Assembly (NCBI GenBank): GCA_964520885.1
Contig: CAZFQD010000024.1
Location: forward strand, 1-19,762
DNA: 19,762 bases
Direction: 5' to 3'
DNA from: CAZFQD01 sp964520885
GTDB lineage: Bacteria > Bacillota > Clostridia > Oscillospirales > SIG519
How positions within the stretch are numbered: position 1 is the stretch's first letter; every line of letters starts with the position of its first letter. This document shows, piece by piece, positions 1 through 7,926 of this stretch. Both the position numbers and the translations under genes were made by a program. The notes below the pieces were generated by a model. The model was not told the origin of the DNA, made no database searches, and worked only from the letters and a program-made list of their open reading frames with translations.

Positions 1-55
1 CGCATTTTTTCAAAAAAGCCTCATTAACCGGTATTGTATATATTTTTTCTTTCAC
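1..55 (-). CDS. DUF6062-like protein, 5' end only (partial)
   Basis: Reading leftward from a GTG at 55-53 gives an open frame to the window edge whose 18 residues begin VKEKIYTIPVNEAF. This resembles the N-terminus of the DUF6062 family of Firmicutes (usual start MKEKxYTIPVN, followed by a Cys-rich CxCPLC stretch that would lie outside the window). The function of that family is not known. The start abuts a tract of GGGATAA-like heptads (read on this strand) that offers AAAGGA at only 2 nt, or AAGGGG about 9 nt, upstream of the GTG. It diverges from ogg. The family call rests on a short match from memory. Confidence 0.55.
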   Translation of the reverse strand, partial: MKEKIYTIPVNEAFLKKC

Positions 56-96
56 TATCCTTTACCCCTTATCCCTTATCCCTTATCCTTTATCCC
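55..96. repeat. heptad tract 1, word TTATCCC
   Basis: Six consecutive 7-base words on the plus strand: CTATCCT, TTACCCC, TTATCCC, TTATCCC, TTATCCT, TTATCCC. On the minus strand the words are purine-rich (GGGATAA) and run into the GTG start of the leftward gene, so they may also act as its ribosome binding region. Confidence 0.85.
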
Positions 97-119
97 TATT
101 ATATCATAGAAGGAGATAT

Positions 120-965
120 TTGAAAAGTATGCAAATTTTAAAAAATGACAACTTTGCAGATTTTCAAACAGCCAATTTAGGAATAGACCTATTTAAGACC
201 TTTAATTGTGGCCAATGCTTTAGATGGGAAAAAGTTCAGGACGGTTATTTTGAAGGGGTTGCGTTTAATAAATTTATTAGAGTAAAACAAGAGAAAAATA
301 TTCTTTTATTTGAAAATATTTTAAAAAAAGATTTTCAAGAAATTTGGCAAAATTATTTTGATTTAGAAAATAATTATGATAAAATAATAGACAGTTTTAA
401 CTGCGATGAAATATTAAAAAAGGTAATTAATTTTAGCAAAGGAATACATATTTTAAAGCAGGATATTTTTGAGGTTATTGTGTCCTTTATTATATCGGCA
501 AATAATAATATTGCAAGAATAAAAAAAATTATTAATCTATTGTGCCAAAACTTTGGCGAAAAAATTAATTATAAAAACAATGTTTATTACTCATTCCCAA
601 CAGCAAAGATTTTATCAGAATTATGCTTAAAGGATTTAGATGTTATTCGTGGCGGTTTTCGTTCAAAATATATTTTGGATGCGGCAAAAAAGGTTTATAA
701 TGGAGATGTTGACCTTGAAAAAATAACAATACTTTCTAATGAAGAGGCAATAAAAGAACTTATGAAAATTAAGGGAGTTGGCGAAAAGGTAGCACATTGT
801 ATTTTGCTTTTTGGTTTAAATAGATATGATGCTTTCCCTAAGGATGTTTGGATAAAACGAATTATGAATAACTGTTATGGTGACTGTGAATGTTCAAGGT
901 TTGGAGAATATGCAGGTGTAGCACAGCAATATTTGTATTTTTATGCTAAAAATAAAATAAAATAA
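120..965 (+). CDS. ogg: 8-oxoguanine DNA glycosylase / AP lyase (OGG1 type)
   Basis: Base-excision repair glycosylase that removes 8-oxoguanine from DNA and nicks the abasic site. The N-terminal OGG_N domain carries the CGQCFRW motif near residues 30-36. The C-terminal helix-hairpin-helix-GPD part shows GVGEKVAHC with the expected catalytic Lys at 223 and the catalytic Asp at 242 (FPKDVW). The 19-residue spacing between them is the same as K249/D268 of human OGG1. The length of 281 aa is usual for bacterial OGG1-like enzymes. The start is uncertain: AGGAG at 111-115 lies 4 nt before TTG at 120 and 13 nt before ATG at 129, and neither spacing is ideal. Aldolase follows after 19 bases, so the two may be cotranscribed. 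Confidence 0.9.
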   Translation: MKSMQILKNDNFADFQTANLGIDLFKTFNCGQCFRWEKVQDGYFEGVAFNKFIRVKQEKNILLFENILKKDFQEIWQNYFDLENNYDKIIDSFNCDEILKKVINFSKGIHILKQDIFEVIVSFIISANNNIARIKKIINLLCQNFGEKINYKNNVYYSFPTAKILSELCLKDLDVIRGGFRSKYILDAAKKVYNGDVDLEKITILSNEEAIKELMKIKGVGEKVAHCILLFGLNRYDAFPKDVWIKRIMNNCYGDCECSRFGEYAGVAQQYLYFYAKNKIK

Positions 966-984
966 ATTTTGGAGGAAAAGAAAA

Positions 985-1848
985 ATGTTAGTTTCAGTAA
1001 AGGATATGTTAGAGAAGGCCTATAAGGGAGGTTACGCAGTAGCACAAATCAATATCAATAATTTTGAATGGATTAAATCAACATTGCAAGCTGTAGAGGA
1101 GATAAAAGCACCAATTATTTTAGGTGTTTCAGAGGGTGCCGCAAAATATATGTGTGGCTTTAATAATGTAGTTGCAATGATTAATGAAACAATGAAAACC
1201 TTAAAAATCACAGTGCCTGTTGCAGTTCATTTAGACCATGGCAGTTATGAAGGCTCAAAAGCGGCAATAAAGGCTGGGTTTAGTTCAATAATGTTTGATG
1301 GCTCTCATTATCCAATTGAAGAAAATATAGAAAAAACTAAGGAATTAGTTAATATTTGCAATGAAAAGGGCTTATCAATTGAGGCTGAAGTTGGAGCAAT
1401 TGGTGGCGAGGAAGACGGAGTAATTGGCGGTGGCGAAGTGGCAGACCCTAAGGAATGTAAAATGATTGCAGATTTAGGAGTAACAATTTTAGCTGCCGGA
1501 ATTGGCAATATTCACGGAAAATACCCTGAAAATTGGCAAGGTTTAAATTTTGATGTTTTAGAACGAACTAATAAAATTACAGGCACAACTCCATTAGTGC
1601 TTCACGGAGGAACAGGAATACCGGATGATATGATTAAAAGGGCTATTTCATTAGGTGTTGCAAAAATTAATGTTAATACTGAATGTCAATTATCCTTTGC
1701 AAAAGCCACAAGAGAATATATAGAACAAGGCAAAGATTTGCAAGGTAAAGGCTTTGACCCAAGAAAACTTTTAGCACCCGGTTGCGAGGCTATTAAGCAA
1801 ACTGTTATAGAAAAAGTTCAATTATTTGGCAGTGCAGGCAAAGCATAA
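985..1848 (+). CDS. fba: class II fructose-bisphosphate aldolase
   Basis: Zinc-dependent aldolase that cleaves fructose 1,6-bisphosphate to glyceraldehyde 3-phosphate and dihydroxyacetone phosphate in glycolysis, reversibly in gluconeogenesis. Visible signatures are VHLDHG (residues 81-86, catalytic Asp84 and a zinc-binding His85), IEAEVGAIGG (132-140, metal-site Glu), GIGNIHG (172-178) and LVLHGGTG (204-211), whose histidines complete the zinc site. The length of 287 aa fits the short Firmicutes class II type. The ATG has GGAGG at 971-975 with a normal spacer. It ends just before a strong intrinsic terminator and could share a message with ogg. A related tagatose-bisphosphate specificity cannot be excluded from sequence alone. 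Confidence 0.93.
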   Translation: MLVSVKDMLEKAYKGGYAVAQININNFEWIKSTLQAVEEIKAPIILGVSEGAAKYMCGFNNVVAMINETMKTLKITVPVAVHLDHGSYEGSKAAIKAGFSSIMFDGSHYPIEENIEKTKELVNICNEKGLSIEAEVGAIGGEEDGVIGGGEVADPKECKMIADLGVTILAAGIGNIHGKYPENWQGLNFDVLERTNKITGTTPLVLHGGTGIPDDMIKRAISLGVAKINVNTECQLSFAKATREYIEQGKDLQGKGFDPRKLLAPGCEAIKQTVIEKVQLFGSAGKA

Positions 1849-1868
1849 ATAAGTTAAAAGATGAAAGT

Positions 1869-1901
1869 TAGCCCTCAGAGAAATCTGAGGGCTAATTTTT
1901 T
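1869..1901 (+). terminator. intrinsic terminator after fba
   Basis: A perfect 11-bp stem (TAGCCCTCAGA at 1869-1879 pairing with 1884-1894) closed by a GAAA tetraloop is followed by ATTTTTTA. It lies 20 bases after the aldolase stop. The minus-strand side has no clean T run, so it should act mainly rightward. Confidence 0.9.
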
Positions 1902-1980
1902 AGAGGAAAGAAATTGTAGATATTTCATTTATTAAATCCAAAAATAAATTGCTCTGTCCCCTATTTTCCATTCTTAACAG

Positions 1981-2490
1981 TTAATCAATCACATTAGGAT
2001 TAATAATTAAAACCTCTTTGCAAACAAGTTTTGCATAACTAATCGTGTAAGCTGTTCCACCGTTTGGCTTTCCGTCATATATTGCCAAAACTATGCTCCC
2101 GTTATCCACTAAATAGTTGTTGCGTTCATACATACAATAATAAGTATATTCTTTACTAATATATATGACCTCGTTTGCCTTTGATAAAATTTTCTTATAT
2201 CTTTTCCTGTCTTGACTATTCCATCTATCCGCTTGACCTTCATAAGAAATAACACAAATTAACTCAATTTTATAACCTTGATTTTTTAAGTCAAGGACTA
2301 TTTCTGCTGAAAAAATATCTGTTCCCAAAGCCATACCCGAAAGAAATCTTGTAACTCCCCTGTTAATTAACTTTAATATTTCTATCCTTAATCGCAATTT
2401 TAGCTTATAACAATCCGAATGCTCTTCATCATATCCAAAAGATAAACGGTTTGGTCTATGCCCCGTAAAGGAGCAGGTTTTGATATTCAT
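1981..2490 (-). CDS. SLOG family protein (YpsA / DUF1273-like)
   Basis: This 169-aa protein shows the Rossmann-like pattern of the SLOG superfamily: a CSFTGHRP start (residues 6-13), SGMALGTDIFSAE near 51-63, an ADRW patch, and a Gly-rich PNGGTAY motif near 141-147 before a last beta-strand. SLOG proteins bind nucleotides or nucleotide-derived ligands. YpsA of Bacillus subtilis affects cell division, and other SLOG members are sensors in defence systems; the role here is not determined. ATG at 2490 is preceded by GGAGGT with an 8-nt spacer. It diverges from the XRE regulator at 2604, and both upstream regions share two matching operators, so the regulator probably controls this gene. It converges on fba. 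Confidence 0.8.
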   Translation of the reverse strand: MNIKTCSFTGHRPNRLSFGYDEEHSDCYKLKLRLRIEILKLINRGVTRFLSGMALGTDIFSAEIVLDLKNQGYKIELICVISYEGQADRWNSQDRKRYKKILSKANEVIYISKEYTYYCMYERNNYLVDNGSIVLAIYDGKPNGGTAYTISYAKLVCKEVLIINPNVID

Positions 2491-2516
2491 AATTTTTTAC
2501 CTCCAATATTAACTGT

Positions 2517-2533
2517 ATATCCTAATAGTATAT
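2517..2533. promoter_or_regulatory. operator copy 1 (proximal to SLOG gene)
   Basis: ATATCCT-AAT-AGTATAT is an inverted repeat with 7-bp arms and one mismatch. It shares its left arm and overall architecture with the perfect copy at 2549-2565; the centres are 32 bp apart, about three helical turns. A leftward TATACT (-10-like) for the SLOG gene lies inside it at 2532-2527. Confidence 0.6.
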
Positions 2534-2548
2534 GTAGACTATTTTAAC

Positions 2549-2565
2549 ATATCCTAAAAGGATAT
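2549..2565. promoter_or_regulatory. operator copy 2 (proximal to XRE gene)
   Basis: ATATCCT-AAA-AGGATAT is a perfect inverted repeat with 7-bp arms and a 3-base centre. It immediately precedes and overlaps by one base a -10-like TACAAT (2565-2570) for the rightward XRE gene, with a weak TTTTAA at -35 spacing. The likely ligand is the adjacent XRE protein, giving autoregulation and control of the divergent gene; this is inferred from position. Confidence 0.65.
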
Positions 2566-2603
2566 ACAATACTTATATGAAAAATTTTTGGAGGTACTAA
2601 AAA

Positions 2604-2942
2604 ATGATTTTAGATTATAATGCAATTGGACAAAGAGTAAGAAGTTTAAGATTAAAACTTGGCATTACCCAACAAGTTCTTGCTGAGATTTCGGAGCAAA
2701 CATCAACAAATATATCACATATTGAAAGAGGAAAAACAAAACTTAGCTTACCCACACTTGTAAAAATTGCAAATTCCCTTTCTGTTTCTGTTGATGAATT
2801 GCTTTGCGATAGTATTGTTAAGTCAAAAATAGTGTTTCATAATGAAATAGCAAATGAGCTTAAAGATTGTAATGAAAAAGAAATTCGCATAATTGCGGAT
2901 GTAGTTAAATCTTTAAAATTATCTCTTAGAAAAAAATTATAA
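2604..2942 (+). CDS. XRE-family transcriptional regulator
   Basis: A 112-aa DNA-binding protein with one cro/C1-type helix-turn-helix at about residues 8-62: the recognition region reads ISEQTSTNISHIERGKTKLS, then a PTLVKIANSLSVSVDELL tail typical of XRE proteins. A short charged C-terminal helix ending in LKLSLRKKL follows. The ATG is preceded by GGAGG at 2590-2594 with a 9-nt spacer. It diverges from the SLOG gene, with two like operators in the 113-bp gap, so it most likely represses both. No peptidase or ligand-binding domain is present, so its inducer cannot be guessed. Confidence 0.88.
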   Translation: MILDYNAIGQRVRSLRLKLGITQQVLAEISEQTSTNISHIERGKTKLSLPTLVKIANSLSVSVDELLCDSIVKSKIVFHNEIANELKDCNEKEIRIIADVVKSLKLSLRKKL

Positions 2943-3076
2943 ATGCTGCTATATTTAAAAATTAAGGGTATATATAATTTTACAATGCATAATTAATGGT
3001 ATGAAATTAATTATCTTTTTCGTATATTTTACTACTCTACAATAATATTGGCACTAAAAATAGTGTAAATTATATA

Positions 3077-3105
3077 TTTACATATCATTAAAAAAGTGAT
3101 AAAAT
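3077..3105 (+). promoter_or_regulatory. candidate sigma-A promoter for nifJ
   Basis: TTTACA (3077-3082), a 17-bp spacer and TAAAAT (3100-3105) lie 126 bases before the nifJ start. In such AT-rich sequence chance matches are common. No other good candidate is nearer except inside or next to the heptad tract. Confidence 0.35.
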
Positions 3106-3163
3106 AATTAAGTTATGTTAATATATTAACAATTCATTATAGAGGTTTTGGATTTAAAACTAA

Positions 3164-3212
3164 ACTGACCACTGGCCACTGACCACTGACCACTGATAAC
3201 TGATAACTAATT
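3164..3212. repeat. heptad tract 2, word ACTGACC / ACTGATA
   Basis: Seven consecutive 7-base words: ACTGACC, ACTGGCC, ACTGACC, ACTGACC, ACTGATA, ACTGATA, ACTAATT. The tract ends two bases before the GGGAGG ribosome binding site of nifJ, so it would lie in the 5' leader of that message if the promoter at 3077 is used. Confidence 0.9.
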
Positions 3213-3230
3213 TAGGGAGGATATAAATAA

Positions 3231-6200
3231 ATGGCAAGAAAAATGAAAACAATGGATGGAAATACTGCCGCCGCTCATGTGGCTTATGCCTATACTGAGG
3301 TTGCAGGTATTTATCCGATAACCCCGTCTTCAAATATGGCTGAGTCTGCTGACAAATGGTCGGCTGAGGGCAGAAAAAACATATTTTCACAGCAAGTGCG
3401 AGTTGCTGAAATGCAATCAGAGGCTGGAGCATCTGGAACTGTTCACGGTTCGTTAGCGGCTGGTGCTTTAACTACTACATTCACAGCTTCTCAAGGCTTA
3501 TTATTAATGATACCTAATATGTATAAAATGGCAGGAGAGTTACTACCCGCTGTTATTCACTGCTCAGCAAGAGCGGTGGCAAGCCACGCTTTATCAATTT
3601 TTGGCGACCATTCTGATGTTATGGCTTGTCGTCAAACCGGCTTTGCAATGCTTTGTGAGGGTAATGTTCAAGAGGTTATGGATTTATCTGCTGTTGCTCA
3701 TTTGTCTGCTATTAAGGGTAGAATTCCATTTTTGAATTTCTTTGATGGTTTTCGCACCTCTCATGAGGTGCAAAAAATTGAAAGTTGGGATTATGAACAA
3801 TTAGCAAAATTAGCCGATATGTCTGCTATTGATGCTTTTCGCAAAAACTGTTTAAACCCTGAAAGACCAGTTCTTAGAGGTTCAGCACAAAACCCTGATA
3901 TTTTCTTTCAAGCAAGAGAGGCTTGTAATAGTTATTATAATGCTATCCCTTCTGTAGTTGAAGGATATATGAATGAAATTAATGCCGAAATTGGCACTGA
4001 TTATAAATTATTTAATTATTATGGCGACCAAAATGCTGAATATGTTATTATCGCTATGGGTTCCGTTTGTGATACGATTGAAGAAACTATTGATTATTTG
4101 TCAGGTAAAGGCGAAAAGGTTGGTTTGCTAAAAGTTAGATTATATAGACCGTTTTCTATAGAGCATTTCTTAAATCAAATTCCAAAGAGTGTTAAAAAAA
4201 TTGCTGTTTTAGATAGAACAAAAGAGCCGGGTTCGTTAGGCGAGCCTTTATATCTTGATGTTGTAACAACTATTGCAACTTCTGATTTATGCGGACTCCC
4301 AGTAATTGGTGGCAGATACGGATTAGGCTCTAAGGATACTACACCCGCACATATTATTTCAGTTTATAGAAATCTTCAATCGCAAACTCCGATAAAAGGC
4401 TTTACAATTAGTATTAATGATGATGTTACAAATCTTTCTCTTGCAATAAATGAAAATCCGGAAACTACTCCAAAAGGAACAGTTTCGTGCAAATTCTGGG
4501 GATTAGGCTCGGATGGAACTGTTGGGGCTAATAAAAACTCAATAAAAATTATTGGCGACCATACCGATAAAAAGGTTCAAGCATATTTTGCTTATGACTC
4601 TAAAAAGAGTGGTGGAGTTACAATTTCTCATCTTCGTTTTGGAGATAAGCCTATAAAATCAACCTATTATGTATCTAAAGCAGATTTTGTTGCTTGCCAT
4701 AATCCATCTTATGTTGATAAATATGATATTACTGAAGATTTAAAAGACGGTGCAACATTCTTGCTTAACTGTAATTGGAATTTAGATGAGTTAAACAAGC
4801 ACCTACCCGCTAAAATGAAAAGAGATTTAGCAAATAAAAAGATTAATTTTTATACAGTTGATGGTATTGGTATAGCAAAGGAATTAGGCTTGGGCAATAG
4901 AATTAATATGATTTTGCAATCGGCTTTCTTTAAACTTGCTAATATTATTCCAATTGACGATGCAGTTGTATATATGAAAAAAGCAGTTGTTGATACCTAT
5001 GGCAAAAAAGGCGAAAAAATCGTTAATATGAACCATATGGCTATTGACAAAGGCTTAGATAACACTCATAAAATAGAAATTCCTGCAAATTGGGCAAATG
5101 CAACCGATAACGAAGTTTCTCATAATGTTGAAGGGGATAGACCTGAATTAGTTAAATTCGTTAAAGATGTATTAATGCCAATGAATGCTCAATTAGGCGA
5201 TAAATTGCCTGTTTCAACATTTGCAAAGTCAGCAGATGGCACATTCCCACAAGGCTCAGCCACTTATGAAAAAAGAGGAGTTGCTGTTGATGTTCCCCAA
5301 TGGATACCGGATAATTGTATTCAATGTAATCAATGCTCATTTGTTTGTCCTCACGCAGTTGTTAGACCTTATATTCTTAACCAAAACGAAGTTTCTAATG
5401 CACCTTCTGGTATGAAAATGAAGCAAATGGTTGGCAAGGGCTGTGAAGGCTATAAGTATGCTCTTTGCATTTCTACTCTTGATTGCACAGGCTGTGGTAG
5501 TTGTGTTTCTATTTGTCCTGCTAAGGAAAAGGCTCTTGTAATGAAACCTATAGAAACTGAACTTTCAAATCAAAAATATGCTGATTATGCTGTTCATAAA
5601 ACAAGTGAAAAGTTTGACATTCCTTTTGCTGTAGAAACTGTTAAGGGTTCTCAGTTTAAGCAACCTTTATTAGAATTCTCGGGTGCTTGTGCCGGCTGTG
5701 GCGAAACTCCATATACTAAATTAGTTACTCAATTATTTGGCGATAGAATGTATATTGCAAATGCCACAGGTTGTTCTTCAATTTGGGGCGGTTCTGCTCC
5801 TGCTACTCCTTATACTGTTAATAAAAAGGGTTTTGGTCCTGCTTGGGCAAATTCACTATTTGAGGACAATGCAGAGTATGGCTACGGAATGTTTTTAGCC
5901 GCAAATCAATTAAGAGAAAGACTTGCTAATTCTTTAAAAGAGATATTAGCACAAAATGATACTCCAATTAAAGTAAAAGATACTATTAATGAATATTTTT
6001 CTACCTATAATGATGGCAAAACAAACACTTTAGCTACTGAAAATTTAATTTCTGCATTAACAGGGTTAAACTGTTGTGAAAAATGCAGTGAAATTGCAAA
6101 AAAAGTTCTCGCTGATAAAGAATTTCTTGCAAAGAAAAGCATTTGGATATTTGGTGGAGACGGTTGGGCATATGACATTGGCTTTGGCGGATTAGACCAT

Positions 6201-6791
6201 GTTATTGCCTCCGGTGAAGATGTAAATATATTAGTATTAGATACAGAGGTTTATTCAAATACCGGTGGTCAAGCCTCAAAGGCAACTCCTACCGGTAGTG
6301 TTGCACAATTTGCGTCTTCGGGCAAAAACACTAAGAAAAAAGATTTGGCCGCTATTGCAATGTCCTATGGCTATGTATATGTTGCTCAAATTGCTATGGG
6401 CGCTGATTATAATCAATGTATCAAGGCGATTTCAGAGGCTGAAAGTTATAATGGACCATCAATAGTAATTGCCTATGCTCCTTGCATTAATCACGGTATT
6501 AAGAGTGGTATGGGAACTACAATGCAAGAAACTAAGGCGGCTGTTGCGGCTGGCTATTGGAATTTGTTCCGATTTGACCCTCGCTTGGTTGAACAAGGCA
6601 AAAATCCATTCACATTGGACAGTAAAGAACCAACAACCTCATATAAAGATTTCATAATGAGTGAGGTTCGTTATAATTCATTAGTTCGCACATTCCCAGA
6701 AAGAGCAGAAAAACTATTTGATAGCGCCGAAAAGCAAGCAAAAGAAAAATACGAAATGTTAGAAAGAAAAGTTAAACTTTACGAAAGATAA
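3231..6791 (+). CDS. nifJ: pyruvate:ferredoxin (flavodoxin) oxidoreductase, single-chain
   Basis: Oxidises pyruvate with CoA to acetyl-CoA and CO2, passing electrons to ferredoxin or flavodoxin; it is the key step of clostridial fermentation. At 1186 aa it is the full-length homodimeric form with all domains fused. The N-terminal pyruvate-binding domain opens with TMDGNTAAAHVAYAYTEV and GIYPITPSS. A two-[4Fe-4S] ferredoxin domain follows (CIQCNQCSFVCP near residue 696, CTGCGSCVSICP near 752). The C-terminal thiamine diphosphate domain has ACAGCGET near 820, GDGWAYDIGFGG near 976 and YSNTGGQASK. The start has GGGAGG at 3215-3220. It stands alone between an XRE module and a restriction-modification island and is closed by its own terminator. 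Confidence 0.97.
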   Translation: MARKMKTMDGNTAAAHVAYAYTEVAGIYPITPSSNMAESADKWSAEGRKNIFSQQVRVAEMQSEAGASGTVHGSLAAGALTTTFTASQGLLLMIPNMYKMAGELLPAVIHCSARAVASHALSIFGDHSDVMACRQTGFAMLCEGNVQEVMDLSAVAHLSAIKGRIPFLNFFDGFRTSHEVQKIESWDYEQLAKLADMSAIDAFRKNCLNPERPVLRGSAQNPDIFFQAREACNSYYNAIPSVVEGYMNEINAEIGTDYKLFNYYGDQNAEYVIIAMGSVCDTIEETIDYLSGKGEKVGLLKVRLYRPFSIEHFLNQIPKSVKKIAVLDRTKEPGSLGEPLYLDVVTTIATSDLCGLPVIGGRYGLGSKDTTPAHIISVYRNLQSQTPIKGFTISINDDVTNLSLAINENPETTPKGTVSCKFWGLGSDGTVGANKNSIKIIGDHTDKKVQAYFAYDSKKSGGVTISHLRFGDKPIKSTYYVSKADFVACHNPSYVDKYDITEDLKDGATFLLNCNWNLDELNKHLPAKMKRDLANKKINFYTVDGIGIAKELGLGNRINMILQSAFFKLANIIPIDDAVVYMKKAVVDTYGKKGEKIVNMNHMAIDKGLDNTHKIEIPANWANATDNEVSHNVEGDRPELVKFVKDVLMPMNAQLGDKLPVSTFAKSADGTFPQGSATYEKRGVAVDVPQWIPDNCIQCNQCSFVCPHAVVRPYILNQNEVSNAPSGMKMKQMVGKGCEGYKYALCISTLDCTGCGSCVSICPAKEKALVMKPIETELSNQKYADYAVHKTSEKFDIPFAVETVKGSQFKQPLLEFSGACAGCGETPYTKLVTQLFGDRMYIANATGCSSIWGGSAPATPYTVNKKGFGPAWANSLFEDNAEYGYGMFLAANQLRERLANSLKEILAQNDTPIKVKDTINEYFSTYNDGKTNTLATENLISALTGLNCCEKCSEIAKKVLADKEFLAKKSIWIFGGDGWAYDIGFGGLDHVIASGEDVNILVLDTEVYSNTGGQASKATPTGSVAQFASSGKNTKKKDLAAIAMSYGYVYVAQIAMGADYNQCIKAISEAESYNGPSIVIAYAPCINHGIKSGMGTTMQETKAAVAAGYWNLFRFDPRLVEQGKNPFTLDSKEPTTSYKDFIMSEVRYNSLVRTFPERAEKLFDSAEKQAKEKYEMLERKVKLYER

Positions 6792-6805
6792 ACAAAAATG
6801 TTATA

Positions 6806-6834
6806 GGGCGACCAATTTGGTCGCCCTTTATTTC
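6806..6834 (+). terminator. intrinsic terminator after nifJ
   Basis: A perfect 9-bp GC-rich stem, GGGCGACCA (6806-6814) with TGGTCGCCC (6818-6826), has a 3-base loop and is followed by TTTATTTC. It starts 15 bases after the nifJ stop. Confidence 0.92.
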
Positions 6835-6853
6835 ATAAAATTATTTCTTAAAC

Positions 6854-6882
6854 TTGATTTTATATATAAAATATGTTACATT
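6854..6882 (+). promoter_or_regulatory. candidate promoter of the methyltransferase pair
   Basis: TTGATT (6854-6859), a 17-bp spacer and TACATT (6877-6882) lie just after the nifJ terminator and 30 bases before the first methyltransferase start, which places it well for this two-gene unit. Confidence 0.4.
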
Positions 6883-6912
6883 AAAAGTATAAAAAGGTGG
6901 TAGGATTGTTTT

Positions 6913-7917
6913 ATGAATTATATAGGTTCAAAGTATTCGCTAATAGAATTTTTAAATGAAACAATTAATTTAGTTGTTGGGTCTAATGATGCTGATAACA
7001 TGGTATTTGCTGATTTATTTGCAGGCACTGGCGTAGTTGGTAGCAATTTTAAGGAAAAAGGCTTTAGAGTAATTGCAAATGATATACAAAATTACAGTTA
7101 TGTATTAAATAAGCATTATATTGAAAACACCCCACCAATTGATGTAAAAAAATTTGATTACTTATATGAACTTGCCGGGGTTAAGGGTTTCATTTATAAA
7201 AACTATTGTGCAGGCTCCGGTTCTGGTAGAAATTATTTTACTGATGAAAACGGAAAAAAATGCGATAGTATAAGAATAGAACTTGAAAAACTTAAAAACT
7301 CAAGTGATATTACAGAAAGCGAATACTTTTTCTTATTAGCAAGTTTAATTAATTCAATTGATAAATATGCAAATACCGCCTCAGTTTATGGAGCATTTTT
7401 AAAACATATTAAAAAATCTGCTGAAAAAACTTTTAAGTTGGAACTTTTACCTATTATTCCAGGTGATGAGAAAAGCAAAGCATATAATGAAGATATAAAT
7501 GAATTAATTAAAAAAATTGAAGGTGATATTCTATATCTTGACCCTCCATATAATGAGCGACAATATTGTACAAATTATCATGTTTTAGAAACGATTTCTT
7601 TATATGATAACCCACCCCTTTATGGTAAAACCGGTCTCCGTAGTTATGCAAAGCAAAAGAGTGATTTTTGTTCAAAAAAAACAGTAACTTTGGCATTTGA
7701 AGATGTAGTAAAAAATGCGAACTTTAACTACATTTTTTTAAGTTATAACAATGAAGGACTTATGCCTTTGGATGTAATAAAAACAATAATGCAAAAATAT
7801 GGACAATATGAAATTTTCACTAAGGATTACAAAAGATTTAGAGCTGACAAGGTTGAAAATCGCAATCATAAGGCTGAGACAACAACCGAATATTTGCATT
7901 GTTTGGTAAAAAGATAG
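6913..7917 (+). CDS. DNA adenine methyltransferase, D12 (Dam-like) class
   Basis: N6-adenine methyltransferase of a type II restriction-modification system, using S-adenosylmethionine. NYIGSK at residues 2-7 is the N-terminal motif X, FAGTGVVG at 36-43 is the cofactor-binding motif I, and DPPYNERQY at 210-218 is catalytic motif IV. The order X-I-IV defines the alpha/D12 class. The 334-aa length leaves a target-recognition region between motifs I and IV. The ATG lies 7 nt after an AGGA; the second methyltransferase follows after 9 bases, so they are cotranscribed. The target sequence cannot be read from the protein. An orphan Dam-type role is less likely because an endonuclease gene is close by. 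Confidence 0.88.
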   Translation: MNYIGSKYSLIEFLNETINLVVGSNDADNMVFADLFAGTGVVGSNFKEKGFRVIANDIQNYSYVLNKHYIENTPPIDVKKFDYLYELAGVKGFIYKNYCAGSGSGRNYFTDENGKKCDSIRIELEKLKNSSDITESEYFFLLASLINSIDKYANTASVYGAFLKHIKKSAEKTFKLELLPIIPGDEKSKAYNEDINELIKKIEGDILYLDPPYNERQYCTNYHVLETISLYDNPPLYGKTGLRSYAKQKSDFCSKKTVTLAFEDVVKNANFNYIFLSYNNEGLMPLDVIKTIMQKYGQYEIFTKDYKRFRADKVENRNHKAETTTEYLHCLVKR

Positions 7918-7926
7918 GGGAATAAT

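Noticed and set aside
3160..3432. Minus-strand open frame over the start of nifJ
   Set aside because: Its C-terminal part is nifJ antisense and its end is the translated heptad tract (repeated SGQWSV-like words); no ribosome binding site.
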